21,073 nucleotides of DNA from Pseudomonadota bacterium (GCA_021817875.1 JAKAFQ010000010.1:1-21073), one strand, 5' to 3'. Positions 1-9,672 are shown, numbered from the stretch's first letter. The notes: generated by a model from the letters alone, not told the origin. Numbers and translations are program-made.

Positions 1-1187
1 ACGCCGGTCTGGGTGTCGCGCACGGTGTGTTGCAGATGATCGCGGTCGGAACGCCGCCCGATGAGGACGGATCGGCGGATCTGCGCCACGTGCTCGCGGT
101 CGCCCGCACGATCGGCGAGCGGATGAGCGAATACAAGGTCGTCATGACCAAGTCGACCGTTCCCGTGGGCACCGGCGAGAAGGTGCGCGGCACGGTCCGC
201 GCGGCCCTCGAGCGGCGCGGCGTCGCGCTCGAGTACGATACGGTCTCGAATCCGGAATTTCTCAAGGAAGGCGCCGCCCTCGCTGATTTCATGAAACCCG
301 ACCGGGTCGTGGTCGGAACCGACAGCGAGCGCGCCGCGCAGCTGATGCGGGCGCTCTACGAGCCGTTCACCCGCAGTCATGACCGCCTGATCGTGATGGA
401 TATCCGCTCCGCGGAACTCACCAAGTACGCGGCGAACGCCATGCTGGCCACGCGCATCAGCTTCATGAACGAACTGGCGAATTTCGCCGAGCGCGTCGGT
501 GCGGACATCGAAAGCGTCCGGCAGGGCATCGGGTCGGATCCGCGCATCGGCTATGCGTTCATCTATCCGGGCATCGGCTACGGCGGCTCGTGCTTCCCGA
601 AGGACGTCAAGGCGCTGATTCGCTCGGCCGCCGAGGCCGGCTGCGCCACCTCGATCCTGCACGCGGTCGAGGCGGTCAACGAACGCCAGAAGCTTCGGCT
701 GTTCGACAAGATGGTGGCGCACTTCGGCGATCTGGCCGGCAGGACCATTGCGATGTGGGGCCTGGCCTTCAAGCCGAACACGGACGACATGCGAGAGGCG
801 GCCAGCCGAGTGCTGCTCGAGCGGCTGTGGGCGGCGGGCGCCACCGTCCGCGCCTATGATCCCGTGGCGCAGCGGGAGGCGCAGCGCCTGTTCGGTGAGC
901 GCCAGGAACTGGTGCTGTGCAGTTCGGCCCATGAGGCGCTCGAGGGTGCCGACGCGCTGGCGATCGTGACGGAGTGGCCGGAGTTCCGCAGTCCGGACCT
1001 GCAGGCGATGCGCGCTGCGCTGCTCGAGCCGGTCATCTTCGATGGACGCAACCTGTACGATCCGGCGAACATGAGCGCGCACGGCTGGCGCTATTACGCC
1101 ATCGGTCGCGGGCTCGAAGCCGGAGCGGCCGGCGAGAGTGTGCGGACCGCTCGCGAACCGGCACAGCGCGATGCGGTGGCCGCATAG
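1..1187 (+). CDS. ugd: UDP-glucose 6-dehydrogenase, 5' end outside window
   Basis: Oxidises UDP-glucose to UDP-glucuronate with two NAD+, supplying precursors for capsule, exopolysaccharide or lipid A sugars in the cytoplasm. The reading frame is open from the first base, so the N-terminal Rossmann glycine motif lies upstream of the window. The ATG at 27 is internal, because the preceding in-frame residues still match the family. Visible signatures are [20 protein letters not shown] and the catalytic-cysteine motif [10 protein letters not shown] (Cys codon 591-593), followed by the C-terminal UDP-binding domain ([17 protein letters not shown]). The C-terminal tail is Ala/Arg-rich and probably disordered. 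The gene converges with the minus-strand sulfur operon; the 77-nt gap shows no clear terminator. Family assignment is secure; which polysaccharide it serves cannot be told here. Confidence 0.96.
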   Translation, partial: AGLGVAHGVLQMIAVGTPPDEDGSADLRHVLAVARTIGERMSEYKVVMTKSTVPVGTGEKVRGTVRAALERRGVALEYDTVSNPEFLKEGAALADFMKPDRVVVGTDSERAAQLMRALYEPFTRSHDRLIVMDIRSAELTKYAANAMLATRISFMNELANFAERVGADIESVRQGIGSDPRIGYAFIYPGIGYGGSCFPKDVKALIRSAAEAGCATSILHAVEAVNERQKLRLFDKMVAHFGDLAGRTIAMWGLAFKPNTDDMREAASRVLLERLWAAGATVRAYDPVAQREAQRLFGERQELVLCSSAHEALEGADALAIVTEWPEFRSPDLQAMRAALLEPVIFDGRNLYDPANMSAHGWRYYAIGRGLEAGAAGESVRTAREPAQRDAVAA

Positions 1188-1264
1188 CCGGGCAGCCGGG
1201 CAACGCCGCGGCGGTCTGTGCTCTCGAGCCCGGACGGTGGGCGGGGTCCGGTGCGCGCCGCGTG

Positions 1265-2005
1265 TCAGTGGCGCCGGCCCTGCAGGTGCTTGCCGAACAG
1301 CCCGAAGAACTGCATCGCCTGCTGATTGCTCGGATCGCGCAGCAGCCGCCACCAGCCGCCGATTCCGCCCTTCGGCGGCGGCAGCTGCTGGTATTCGGTG
1401 CTGGCCCCGAGCAGCGCCTCCCCCCAGCGGACCAGGACATTCTGGACCTCCGGACGCAGGAAGAACGTCAGAATCTGGCCGAGCGCGTTGTTGCGGGTCA
1501 GTTGCTCGAGCAGCGAGAGGGAATCGGCCAGCACACCGGCCACGCGCGCGATCATCTCGTCGTTGAGCGCGTCCTCGGCGGCGCCGAGCAGCCGTGCGAG
1601 GTGCGCGATGCGCTCGAGATCGCCATTGTCCACGAGCTGGGTGATGACGGCCAGGGCATCGCCGAGGCGGCTGCGGTTGACGCGATCGAGAAGATCCAGT
1701 CCGTCGCCGACCACGCCGGCCATCCTGCCCACCATTTCGTCGTTCATGGAGTCGCCGGCCGCGGCCAGCACGCGCGTCGTCTGCACGATCCGCTCGAGAT
1801 CCCCGTTGTCCACGAGCTGGGTGATGACGGGCAGAGCCCGCGCGAGGCGACTGCGGTTGATGCGGTCGAGCAGGTCGAGGCTTTCGGCGAGAGTTCCCGC
1901 CAGCCGGGCGATCATCTCATCGCTCAGCGCATCGCGGGCGCTCGACACCAGCTGCTCGATATCCTCGGCCTGGCCTGCGGCCTGCGCGCTCTGTGTGTCG
2001 CTCAT
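1265..2005 (-). CDS. DUF1641 repeat protein, last gene of sulfur operon
   Basis: A 246-aa soluble helical protein of the DUF1641 type, a family often found beside sulfide:quinone oxidoreductase-like flavoproteins; its biochemical role is unknown. It is built of about three 60-residue repeats with the pattern DEMIARxAG, SLxLLDRxNRSRL, VITQLVDNGDLERI. The first two repeats are nearly identical in their second half; the third has diverged to LLEQLTRNNALGQIL and runs into a different tail rich in Gly and Trp. Start ATG is preceded by AAGGAGA at good spacing. It begins 11 nt after the flavoprotein stop, so the two are very likely co-transcribed. No signal peptide or membrane segment is visible. 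A scaffold or partner role for the flavoprotein is inferred from position only. Confidence 0.85.
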   Translation of the reverse strand: MSDTQSAQAAGQAEDIEQLVSSARDALSDEMIARLAGTLAESLDLLDRINRSRLARALPVITQLVDNGDLERIVQTTRVLAAAGDSMNDEMVGRMAGVVGDGLDLLDRVNRSRLGDALAVITQLVDNGDLERIAHLARLLGAAEDALNDEMIARVAGVLADSLSLLEQLTRNNALGQILTFFLRPEVQNVLVRWGEALLGASTEYQQLPPPKGGIGGWWRLLRDPSNQQAMQFFGLFGKHLQGRRH

Positions 2006-2016
2006 GAGATGTCTCC

Positions 2017-3150
2017 TTACAGCAGGCCGCGGGCAGAGGCCCAGTAGAGCCGGTTATAAGCGGTCTTGAACCAGTGCACCGCCCGTGTCGGGGGCTTGGG
2101 GCTCGGAGGAGTCTGATAGTTGAACATCGCGTAAGTGGCCTTGTCCTTGCCGGCCTCGATGAAGCAGAACACCTTGCCGTCGTAGTCGCGCACCGGCGTG
2201 CCGATCTTGACCATCGCGGCCAGATTCTCCGCGAGCGCGTCGGCCTCGAAGTGCGCCGTCGAACCAGCCTTGCTGATCGGCAGGTTGGTGGTGTCGCCCA
2301 GCACGAAGACGTTGTCCCGGCCTTCCATGTTAAGACGATGACGGTCGGTGGCGATCCAGCCGCTCTTGCCCAGGCCGTTCTTCTCGATCACTTCCATGCC
2401 CTTGTGGGCGGGAATCGCAATCAGCAGATCGTATGGCGCCTCGGTGCCCTCCTCGCTGTGGACCACCCGGGCCCTGCCGTCGACCTGCTTCATGTTGAAC
2501 AACGTCTCATAGGTGATCCCGAGCCGATCGAACTCCGGTGTGGCCCACTTGGCGACGTTTTCCAGGCTGTGTGTGCGTCCGATCGGGTAGGTGTAGTGGA
2601 TCCGGGTCCGGTCGAGAATGCCGCGATCCCGGAAATAATCGTACAGCATGAAGGTGATCTCGAGGGGCGCCATCGGGCATTTGTGCGGCACCCCGACGGC
2701 GATCAGCACCCGTCCGCCCTGAAAGTGCTGCAGGCGTCTCAGCAGGCGCAGCGCGGATTCCTCGGTATAGAAAAACTCGGCATTTTCATTCAGACCGGGA
2801 GTGCCGTCGGGAAACATGCGCGAGCCGGTGGCGATCACCAGCACGTCGTAGCCGTGGGTTTTGCCGCTGCTGGTTCGAACCTGGTTGCGATCCAGCGCGA
2901 ACTCCTCCACGGGGTCGACGTGGAAGTCGATTTCGGGCTCCAGCAGGCTGCGCTGATCGCGGTACAGCTCGTCAGGCATCATCTGTCCCAGGGCGACGTA
3001 CAGCAGGCCGGGCTGGTACATGTGCCGGTGCGACGCCGAGAGCATGGTGATCCGGGCCTTGCCGGCGTGCAGTTCCTCGTGCAAGCGGCGCGCGAGGTTG
3101 TTCGCCAGGATGGTGCCGCCCATGCCACCGCCGATGATCAGTATTTTCAT
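2017..3150 (-). CDS. sqr: sulfide:quinone oxidoreductase-like FAD flavoprotein
   Basis: A 377-aa FAD-dependent oxidoreductase expected to oxidise sulfide to sulfane sulfur and pass electrons to quinone at the inner face of the membrane. The N-terminal FAD site reads IIGGGMGG (residues 6-13), followed by the second dinucleotide-binding part (YDVLVIATGS, about 101-110) and the C-terminal FAD contact (VFVLGDTTNLP). Two cysteines are present: Cys158 in PHKCPMAPLE and Cys329 in VFCFIEAG. These correspond to the redox-active pair conserved in SQRs (Cys160 and Cys356 in the Acidithiobacillus enzyme). The third cysteine of type I SQRs, near 128, is absent. The aromatic C-terminal tail (HWFKTAYNRLYW) fits a membrane-binding helix. 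Shine-Dalgarno GGAGAAGG precedes the ATG. TusA/DsrE neighbours and a FisR-type regulator support a sulfide role; another electron-transfer flavoprotein of this superfamily remains possible. Confidence 0.85.
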   Translation of the reverse strand: MKILIIGGGMGGTILANNLARRLHEELHAGKARITMLSASHRHMYQPGLLYVALGQMMPDELYRDQRSLLEPEIDFHVDPVEEFALDRNQVRTSSGKTHGYDVLVIATGSRMFPDGTPGLNENAEFFYTEESALRLLRRLQHFQGGRVLIAVGVPHKCPMAPLEITFMLYDYFRDRGILDRTRIHYTYPIGRTHSLENVAKWATPEFDRLGITYETLFNMKQVDGRARVVHSEEGTEAPYDLLIAIPAHKGMEVIEKNGLGKSGWIATDRHRLNMEGRDNVFVLGDTTNLPISKAGSTAHFEADALAENLAAMVKIGTPVRDYDGKVFCFIEAGKDKATYAMFNYQTPPSPKPPTRAVHWFKTAYNRLYWASARGLL

Positions 3151-3202
3151 GGCCTTCTCCCGCTGGGTGTTTCGTCACTGGAACTCGCGTGCGTCGGACC
3201 GG

Positions 3203-3439
3203 CTACTTCGCCTTGCGGACCCGGATGCGCCAGACACCGTCCTTCTCCTCGCTGCCCAACAGTTCGTGACCGACTTTCTGGACCCAGACCGGAACGTCCT
3301 GCACGGAACCCTTGTCCGAGGAGAGCAGCTCGAGCACGTCGCCGATCTGTGCGTCCCTGATCTGTGCAATCAGTTCCATCAGCGGTCCGGGGCAGAAGCT
3401 GCCGGTGGCATCCACCACCCTGACTGTCTCATTTCCCAT
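3203..3439 (-). CDS. tusA: TusA-family sulfurtransferase
   Basis: A 78-aa sulfur carrier that holds persulfide sulfur on one conserved cysteine and hands it between sulfurtransferases in the cytoplasm. The family signature CPGPLMEL begins at Cys16, the only cysteine. The rest fits the short beta-alpha-beta-alpha-beta-beta fold, with a DVLELLSSDKGSVQDVPVWV core and a basic end. Length is typical (75-85 aa). The gene lies between the DsrE-family gene (21-nt gap) and the flavoprotein (52-nt gap), and AGGGAGA precedes the start. With a DsrE partner and an SQR-like enzyme next door, a role in trafficking sulfane sulfur made by sulfide oxidation is more likely than tRNA thiolation, but that is inference. 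Confidence 0.93.
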   Translation of the reverse strand: MGNETVRVVDATGSFCPGPLMELIAQIRDAQIGDVLELLSSDKGSVQDVPVWVQKVGHELLGSEEKDGVWRIRVRKAK

Positions 3440-3460
3440 GATGGTCGTTCTCCCTGTGGT

Positions 3461-3850
3461 TCAGAACACCAGGATGTCGCCGCCGGAGGCGTCGCTCAGA
3501 AAGCGCGTCAGTCCCATCGGGCCATCGATCCAGGGCTGCAGCCGGTCCTCCCCGATTCCGAGTACGTCCAGGGCCATGGAGCAGGCGTAGAGCCGCGCGC
3601 CGCCGAGGTCCTTGGCCTGTTCGAACAGGTGGCGGAACGGCGGCACGTTCTTTTCCGCCATCAGTCGTCCGATGTCGCCCTCCGCGGGCGGGGCGCGCGA
3701 GTCGCCCTGTACGAAATAGCCGAGCGCATTCATCGAAAGAAACACGATGACCTCGCTGCCGACGGCGGCGGCCGTGGCCGCGACCATGGCCGCCATCTGG
3801 ATTTTTTCCCGGGTCGCGGACACGCACAGAAGACTGAGTCTATTGGTCAT
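3461..3850 (-). CDS. DsrE/DsrF-family sulfur-relay protein
   Basis: A 129-aa cytoplasmic protein of the DsrE-like alpha/beta fold. Members relay persulfide sulfur to or from TusA-type carriers, often as oligomers. Features seen: an N-terminal strand LSLLCVSA with Cys9, a long Ala-rich helix (MAAMVAATAAAVGSEVIVFLSMNAL), and the family's reactive-cysteine segment ACSMALDVLGI with Cys90. The C-terminus ends in the strand GGDILVF. The start ATG is preceded by GAGGAG nine bases upstream; those bases also encode the last residues of a 31-codon ORF that stops three bases before this ATG, so translation is probably coupled. It is the first sizeable gene downstream of the sigma-54 promoter. Confidence 0.9.
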   Translation of the reverse strand: MTNRLSLLCVSATREKIQMAAMVAATAAAVGSEVIVFLSMNALGYFVQGDSRAPPAEGDIGRLMAEKNVPPFRHLFEQAKDLGGARLYACSMALDVLGIGEDRLQPWIDGPMGLTRFLSDASGGDILVF

Positions 3851-3853
3851 GGC

Positions 3854-3949
3854 CTACTCCTCGGCGGCGGCCGGATCGGCTGCGCAGCCGGTCTGTCCGG
3901 GCAGACACGGATGCGGCTGTCGGCAGACGCAGCGCGAACCTGTATGCAT
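3854..3949 (-). CDS. 31-aa Cys-rich leader ORF upstream of the DsrE gene
   Basis: ATG CAT ... TAG gives 31 residues with four cysteines at 7, 9, 15 and 22 (CVC, then HPCLPG, then TGCAAD) and an acidic Glu-Glu end. Its stop is three bases before the DsrE start, and its last codons form the DsrE Shine-Dalgarno sequence. It would begin about 55 nt after the predicted sigma-54 transcription start, so it is the first ORF of the mRNA. Its own Shine-Dalgarno site is weak. I do not recognise a family. It could be a thiol-sensing or metal-binding micropeptide, a leader peptide controlling translation downstream, or a chance ORF. Cys density and placement argue for real; lack of a good ribosome site argues against. 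Confidence 0.45.
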   Translation of the reverse strand: MHTGSRCVCRQPHPCLPGQTGCAADPAAAEE

Positions 3950-4015
3950 CGATGCCGGTCGCCTGTGCCTGGCGCTGCCGGCCTCAGATGGACATCATTC
4001 GACGACGTCTGGTGT

Positions 4016-4031
4016 TACAAGAACCGTGCCA
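4016..4031 (-). promoter_or_regulatory. sigma-54 (-24/-12) promoter of the sulfur operon
   Basis: Read on the minus strand the site is TGGCACG, four bases, TTGTA. The consensus is TGGCACG-N4-TTGCA/T, so only one conserved position differs (the C of the -12 GC). The -24 GG lies at 4029-4030 and transcription should start near 4005, giving a leader of about 55 nt to the small ORF and 155 nt to the DsrE gene. A sigma-54 activator is encoded divergently next door, which independently supports the call. Confidence 0.85.
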
Positions 4032-4172
4032 TCCGCCGGGTGGGTGAGCAAAAGGAATCCACGCGGCGGTTCAATGCCGTCCGCTGCCGACGCACGCGAC
4101 AATTCGCAGTTCCATCCGGACGAACGGCAGCGCGCGGCCCGGCGGATGTGGCCAGGCTGGCGTGTGTGTGGC

Positions 4173-4216
4173 TTGACAAACCTGACAGCGCATGCCATTG
4201 TCCTGACAGTGTCAGG
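4173..4216. promoter_or_regulatory. fisR: CCTGACA repeats and palindrome: probable FisR binding sites plus fisR promoter
   Basis: CCTGACA occurs at 4181-4187 and again at 4202-4208; the second copy forms a perfect inverted repeat with TGTCAGG (4210-4216) around one central G. A third, partial copy is TTGACA at 4173-4178, which can also act as a -35 box with a weak -10 (CATTGT, 4196-4201) for fisR. The cluster is about 175-210 bp upstream of the predicted sigma-54 start, the usual range for enhancer sites, and overlaps the expected fisR promoter. Dual use for enhancer activation and autoregulation is inferred. Confidence 0.6.
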
Positions 4217-4236
4217 TCAGCCAGCGGGTCCTCGTC

Positions 4237-5616
<1,380 letters not shown>

Positions 5617-5948
5617 GCGCTTAACGTGACCGTATCGGTCGCTCCTCGCCTGCGGCTCTGAGCGATGCCCCGGCTGTCTGACCGGGACGGGTCGGGGCCG
5701 CGAGCCCGGTTCGTTCGACGGTGACGCCTGGTGCCTGCTGTGCGACGATGCGCCCCGATGCGGCCGGCGGCGCAACCGTCCCGGTCCAGGTCTCAGCCGG
5801 CTTCCGGGTCACACCGGCGAAGGTTCGAACAGGCACGATATCCGGATGAGGATGAAGTGAGAGGTCCGTCGGCAGGGGGTCTGCGGACGATGCAGATCCG
5901 CATCGACCCGGGGGCTTTGTGGTGCTCGATGCGCGGGGGGTGCGAGTC
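5617..5948. other. intergenic region between fisR and the nuclease operon
   Basis: No convincing gene is seen in 332 bp. Open frames here have no Shine-Dalgarno and no recognisable protein. A small hairpin (GACCG-tat-CGGTC) follows the fisR stop but lacks a T tract. The promoter of the nuclease-ATPase-sirtuin operon should lie here; I could not pick one with confidence. Confidence 0.5.
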
Positions 5949-7043
5949 GTGAGATTCATTCACACCGCCGACTGGCAGCTCGGATTGAAGCTGCGCTACC
6001 TGAGCCCGGAGAAGGCCGCGCAACTGCGACTGCTGCGATTCCAGACGGTGCGCGCCATCGGCGCTCTTGCACGTGAAGTGCGTGCGGACGCGGTTCTCGT
6101 CGCGGGCGACATCCTCGATGACAATGCGCTCGGCCGGGATGCATTGCAGCAGACCCAGGATGCGCTGCGCGATTTTGGGGACATTCCCGTGGGGCTGCTG
6201 CCCGGCAACCATGACGCTGCGACCGAGGACGGCGCGCTCGCCCGGCTCGAAACCACACCCTCTGTATGCTTGCTGACCCGGCGCGAGCCCGTGCGGATCG
6301 GGGAGGCTTGGGTTTATCCCTGTCCGCTTTACCGTCGGCACGAGACGGAAGACCCGACCGCGTGGCTGCCGGAGCGGACGGCGGGTGAGGGTATCCGGAT
6401 CGCGCTCGCGCATGGGGGTGTGATCGACTTCTCGAGCGATATCGAATCCGCCGTGCCCAATCTCATCGATGCCGACCGGGTGATTCGCCTGGGATTTGAT
6501 TACCTGGCGCTCGGGGATTGGCATGGCACCTTTCGCTACAACGCCCGTGCCTGGTATCCGGGCACCCCGGAACCGACCCGGTTCAAGGAGTCCGAACCGG
6601 GGGCCGTCCTGATCGTGGACATCGACGGACCGGGCTGCGAGCCCCGGGTGCAGCGGCGGCAGGTGGCCCAGACCCATTGGCTCACCCTCGATCGCGAGTT
6701 CACCGAAGACGTTCAGGTGGAGGAACTGCGCGCCGAGCTCGAGGCATTGCCGCAGCGGTCCCAGACCCTGATCAGGCTGCGGGCGCGGGGTGTGATTTCC
6801 ATGGCGGCGCGCGATGCCCTGGAGTCCCTGGTGCAGGACTACGGTGAGAGGCTTGCGTACCTCGATGCGGACCTCGACCTGCTGGTGGCGCGACCGCGGC
6901 CGCAGGACCTGGCTTCCCTCACCGCCGAGGGGTTCATGATCGCGGGTGTGCAGCGGCTGCAGTCGGGACAGGATCCGGCCGACGCCGGTGCACTGCAGCT
7001 GCTGTACCGGTTGCAGCGTGAGAGCGCCGATGCGGCTGCTTGA
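5949..7043 (+). CDS. Mre11/SbcD-like metallophosphoesterase (DNA repair nuclease)
   Basis: A 364-aa calcineurin-like phosphoesterase of the SbcD/Mre11/YhaO group, expected to be a metal-dependent DNA nuclease working with the ATPase encoded next. Metal-site motifs in order: HTADWQLG (residues 5-12), AGDILDD (Asp54), GNHD (86-89), AHGG (His155) and LGDWHG (about 189-194). In the first motif Gln stands where many phosphoesterases have DxH; the same Gln is common in this subgroup, as far as I recall. The GTG start at 5949 was chosen because it puts the first motif at the usual distance from the N-terminus and follows a G-rich Shine-Dalgarno stretch; earlier GTGs at 5919 and 5922 would add ten or nine residues. 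The last 14 bases overlap the ATPase gene, indicating coupled translation. Confidence 0.88.
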   Translation: MRFIHTADWQLGLKLRYLSPEKAAQLRLLRFQTVRAIGALAREVRADAVLVAGDILDDNALGRDALQQTQDALRDFGDIPVGLLPGNHDAATEDGALARLETTPSVCLLTRREPVRIGEAWVYPCPLYRRHETEDPTAWLPERTAGEGIRIALAHGGVIDFSSDIESAVPNLIDADRVIRLGFDYLALGDWHGTFRYNARAWYPGTPEPTRFKESEPGAVLIVDIDGPGCEPRVQRRQVAQTHWLTLDREFTEDVQVEELRAELEALPQRSQTLIRLRARGVISMAARDALESLVQDYGERLAYLDADLDLLVARPRPQDLASLTAEGFMIAGVQRLQSGQDPADAGALQLLYRLQRESADAAA

Positions 7044-9657
7044 GCTCGAGACGCGCCACTGGCGTGGGCTGTCGCAACGCCTGTGCGCCCTCTCGCCCCG
7101 GCTCAACCTGGTCCTCGGCCCCAACGAAGCCGGTAAAAGCCGCCTGTTCCAGGCCATCCAGTTCGCCCTGTTCGAGTCGCACAAGGGCGCGGCGCAGCAC
7201 AAGCAGCGGCTGCAGAGCTGGATCTGCGTCGAATCGCCCGCCGTGCGGCTGGTCTTCGAACTCGAGGGCCGGCAGTACGAATTGCAGAAGCAGTTCCTGA
7301 AGGGCGCCCTGGCGCAGCTTTCCGGCGGTGGCGCGACGCTGCGCGGAGAGGACGCCGAGGCTCAGCTGCGCCGCCTGCTCGGAACCCGCACGGGCGGCAC
7401 CCGCAGTCCTCAAGTGGACGAACTCGGTATCTGGCCGTTGCTGATGGTGGCGCAAGGCGCCTCACGGCGCGGCACGGGCGAGGACCTCAACGAAGACGGC
7501 CGCGCCCGCCTTCAGGAGCGGCTCTCGCAGGAAATCGGCGTGGCAGCCATCTCGGAGCGCGGGCAGCGGCTGATGGAGCGCGTTCAGGAGGAGTATGGCC
7601 GCTACTACACGGCGACCGGCCTGGAGACAGTGCTGCTGCGCCAGGCGCGTACGGCACTCTCTGAGGCCGAGAGAACCTTACAGGAGGCGCAGAAGGCACA
7701 CGAGGATCGCGACAAGACAGCGCGCGACCTGCAGCGCGCTCGGGCCGATCTGCGCTCACTGTCGATGCGGTTGGAGAACGCGAAGCGGCTGGCCGAGGAG
7801 GCTGAACAGCGCGGCGCGGCGGCCCGCAAGGCCGATATCGAGCGGGCAGTTTCGCAGGGGAGGCTCGACACCGCAGTGGTGAGGGCTGACAGCGCCGAGC
7901 GGGAACGGCAGGAGCGGCAGCAGGCGGATGAGGCGCTCCGGCGGCTCGACCAGGCGGGCGAGGCGCTGCAATTCACCATCGAGGGGTTGATCTCTCGCCA
8001 GCAGGCGCTCGAGGCCCGTGCCGACGCGGCAGGGCAGCGGGTGTCCGCGGCGGAGCAGGCGCTCAAAGCCGCGCGTGCAGCCCTCGAACAATCGCACCGC
8101 GAGGCTCGGCGCGGCGAGCTGTCCGAGCGGCGACGGGAGCTGCGGACCAAGGTTGCGAACCTCGAACGAATCGACCGGGACGGGCAGCAGGCGCAGCAGC
8201 AGCGGGCGCGTGAGCCCGAAATCAGCGAGGAGATCCTCACGCGTCTTTCCCGGCTCGAGGATGCGGCGCGTACCGCGGAAGCGCGCCTGCATGGCGCGGC
8301 GGTCCGCGTCGTGGTGACCCTGAAACAGGCTACGGACGTCGACGGGGTCTCCTATCCTGCCGGAACGCGGCTGAGCTTCGATGTCGTCGAGAACCGGATG
8401 ATGAGTCTGGGCGAGAGTGTCACCATCGAGGTTCAGCCCGGACGCGGGACGCTCGATCAGTTGCGGGACGCCAGGTCGAGATCCGATGCCGATCTTGCAG
8501 AAGCATTGAGACGTTGTGGGGTTTCGACGGTGCCGGAGGCCCGCGCAGCCTACGAGCGCGTACAGCGTATCACCCGGACGATCGAACAGCTGACGGGCGA
8601 GGCGCGCGCGACATGGTCCGGGCCGCCGGACGCTCTGCGCGAAGAACTGCTGCGCGTCGATGCCGAGCTTGAACGACTCGGACCGGTGACGAGCGTGACG
8701 GGTAGCCGGGAGTCGCTGCAGAGCGCCGTCATCGCCGCGGAATCGCAATGGAATGTCGCGCGCGATGCCCGCGATGCGGCCAATGCCGAGCTGACCCGCA
8801 TTCGCAGCGACGTCGCGGCGCAGACCGGTGTGCGCCGGAACCGGCAGATCGAGCGCGAACGTTTGGCGAGCGATCTGGCGACGCGGCCGACGGCCGAGGC
8901 GCTCGCACACCGGGCGCAAGAGGCCTTACGGGACCGTGCGCTCGCCCAGCAGGTGCTCGAGAAGTGCACGCGGGAATTCACAGACCTGGGCGGGCCGCAG
9001 GCCGAGCGCGATGCGAAGCGGCTCTCTCAGGCGGTGCAGACCCTGCAGGATGGCGCAGAGGAGACCCGCGGCCGACTCGAGCGCCTCACCGGAGTCCTGC
9101 ACGCGCTCGCCGGCTCGGCAACCTATGACACCCTGCAGGATGCGCAGGCGAATCTCGAGCGGGCACGCGTGCAGCTCGAGCGCCTGCAGCGGCAGGCGGC
9201 CGCGGCGAAGCGGCTCTGGGATGTCCTCTCGGAGGAACGCAGGCATGTGGTGGAACGACTGACGGCGCCGGTCATGCAGCGCGTCAGACCGTACCTGGCG
9301 AGCCTGTTTCCCGGCAGCGAGCTCGATCTCGGCGAGGAACTCGGCATGGTGGGCCTGCGCGGCGAGGCGCTCCGCGAGCCTTTCGAAGAGCTGTCCGGCG
9401 GCGCACAGGAGCAACTGGCGCTCCTGACGCGGATCGGCCTGGCCGAAGTGCTGGCCGGCGGGGGGACGCTGCCTCTGGTGCTCGATGACTCTCTGGTGAA
9501 TACCGACCCGGAGCGGATGCGGCAGATTCACCGGCTGTTGTTCCGCGCCGCCGACAGACTTCAGGTGCTCGTATTCAGCTGTCACGATGTCCTGTTCGAT
9601 GGACTCGGGGCGGAGCAGGTGTTTCGCCTGAACGGCGTACGGCGTGTCCGCGGATAG
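7030..9657 (+). CDS. Rad50/SbcC-like ATPase, no zinc hook
   Basis: An 875-aa ABC-type ATPase with a long coiled coil, partner of the upstream nuclease. Walker A is GPNEAGKS (30-37). The signature motif LSGGAQEQL (about 788) and Walker B LPLVLDDS (about 815-821) are near the C-terminus, the usual Rad50/SbcC/YhaN split. Residues about 190-400 and 480-740 are rich in Glu, Arg, Ala and Gln and read as antiparallel coiled coil. At the apex, where Rad50 and SbcC have a CxxC zinc hook, there is no CxxC. Instead, at about 425-475, there is a short beta-rich segment (VRVVVTLKQATDVDG ... SVTIEVQPG). The ATG at 7030 places LELETRHWRGL at the N-terminus as in related proteins. It ends 15 nt before the sirtuin gene. 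Confidence 0.88.
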   Translation: MRLLELETRHWRGLSQRLCALSPRLNLVLGPNEAGKSRLFQAIQFALFESHKGAAQHKQRLQSWICVESPAVRLVFELEGRQYELQKQFLKGALAQLSGGGATLRGEDAEAQLRRLLGTRTGGTRSPQVDELGIWPLLMVAQGASRRGTGEDLNEDGRARLQERLSQEIGVAAISERGQRLMERVQEEYGRYYTATGLETVLLRQARTALSEAERTLQEAQKAHEDRDKTARDLQRARADLRSLSMRLENAKRLAEEAEQRGAAARKADIERAVSQGRLDTAVVRADSAERERQERQQADEALRRLDQAGEALQFTIEGLISRQQALEARADAAGQRVSAAEQALKAARAALEQSHREARRGELSERRRELRTKVANLERIDRDGQQAQQQRAREPEISEEILTRLSRLEDAARTAEARLHGAAVRVVVTLKQATDVDGVSYPAGTRLSFDVVENRMMSLGESVTIEVQPGRGTLDQLRDARSRSDADLAEALRRCGVSTVPEARAAYERVQRITRTIEQLTGEARATWSGPPDALREELLRVDAELERLGPVTSVTGSRESLQSAVIAAESQWNVARDARDAANAELTRIRSDVAAQTGVRRNRQIERERLASDLATRPTAEALAHRAQEALRDRALAQQVLEKCTREFTDLGGPQAERDAKRLSQAVQTLQDGAEETRGRLERLTGVLHALAGSATYDTLQDAQANLERARVQLERLQRQAAAAKRLWDVLSEERRHVVERLTAPVMQRVRPYLASLFPGSELDLGEELGMVGLRGEALREPFEELSGGAQEQLALLTRIGLAEVLAGGGTLPLVLDDSLVNTDPERMRQIHRLLFRAADRLQVLVFSCHDVLFDGLGAEQVFRLNGVRRVRG

Positions 9658-9672
9658 GCAGGGGAGTTCTCC

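Noticed and set aside
2074..3360. 428-codon plus-strand open frame across the sulfur operon
   Set aside because: It is antisense to the well-supported flavoprotein and TusA genes, has no family features, and reflects high-GC codon structure.
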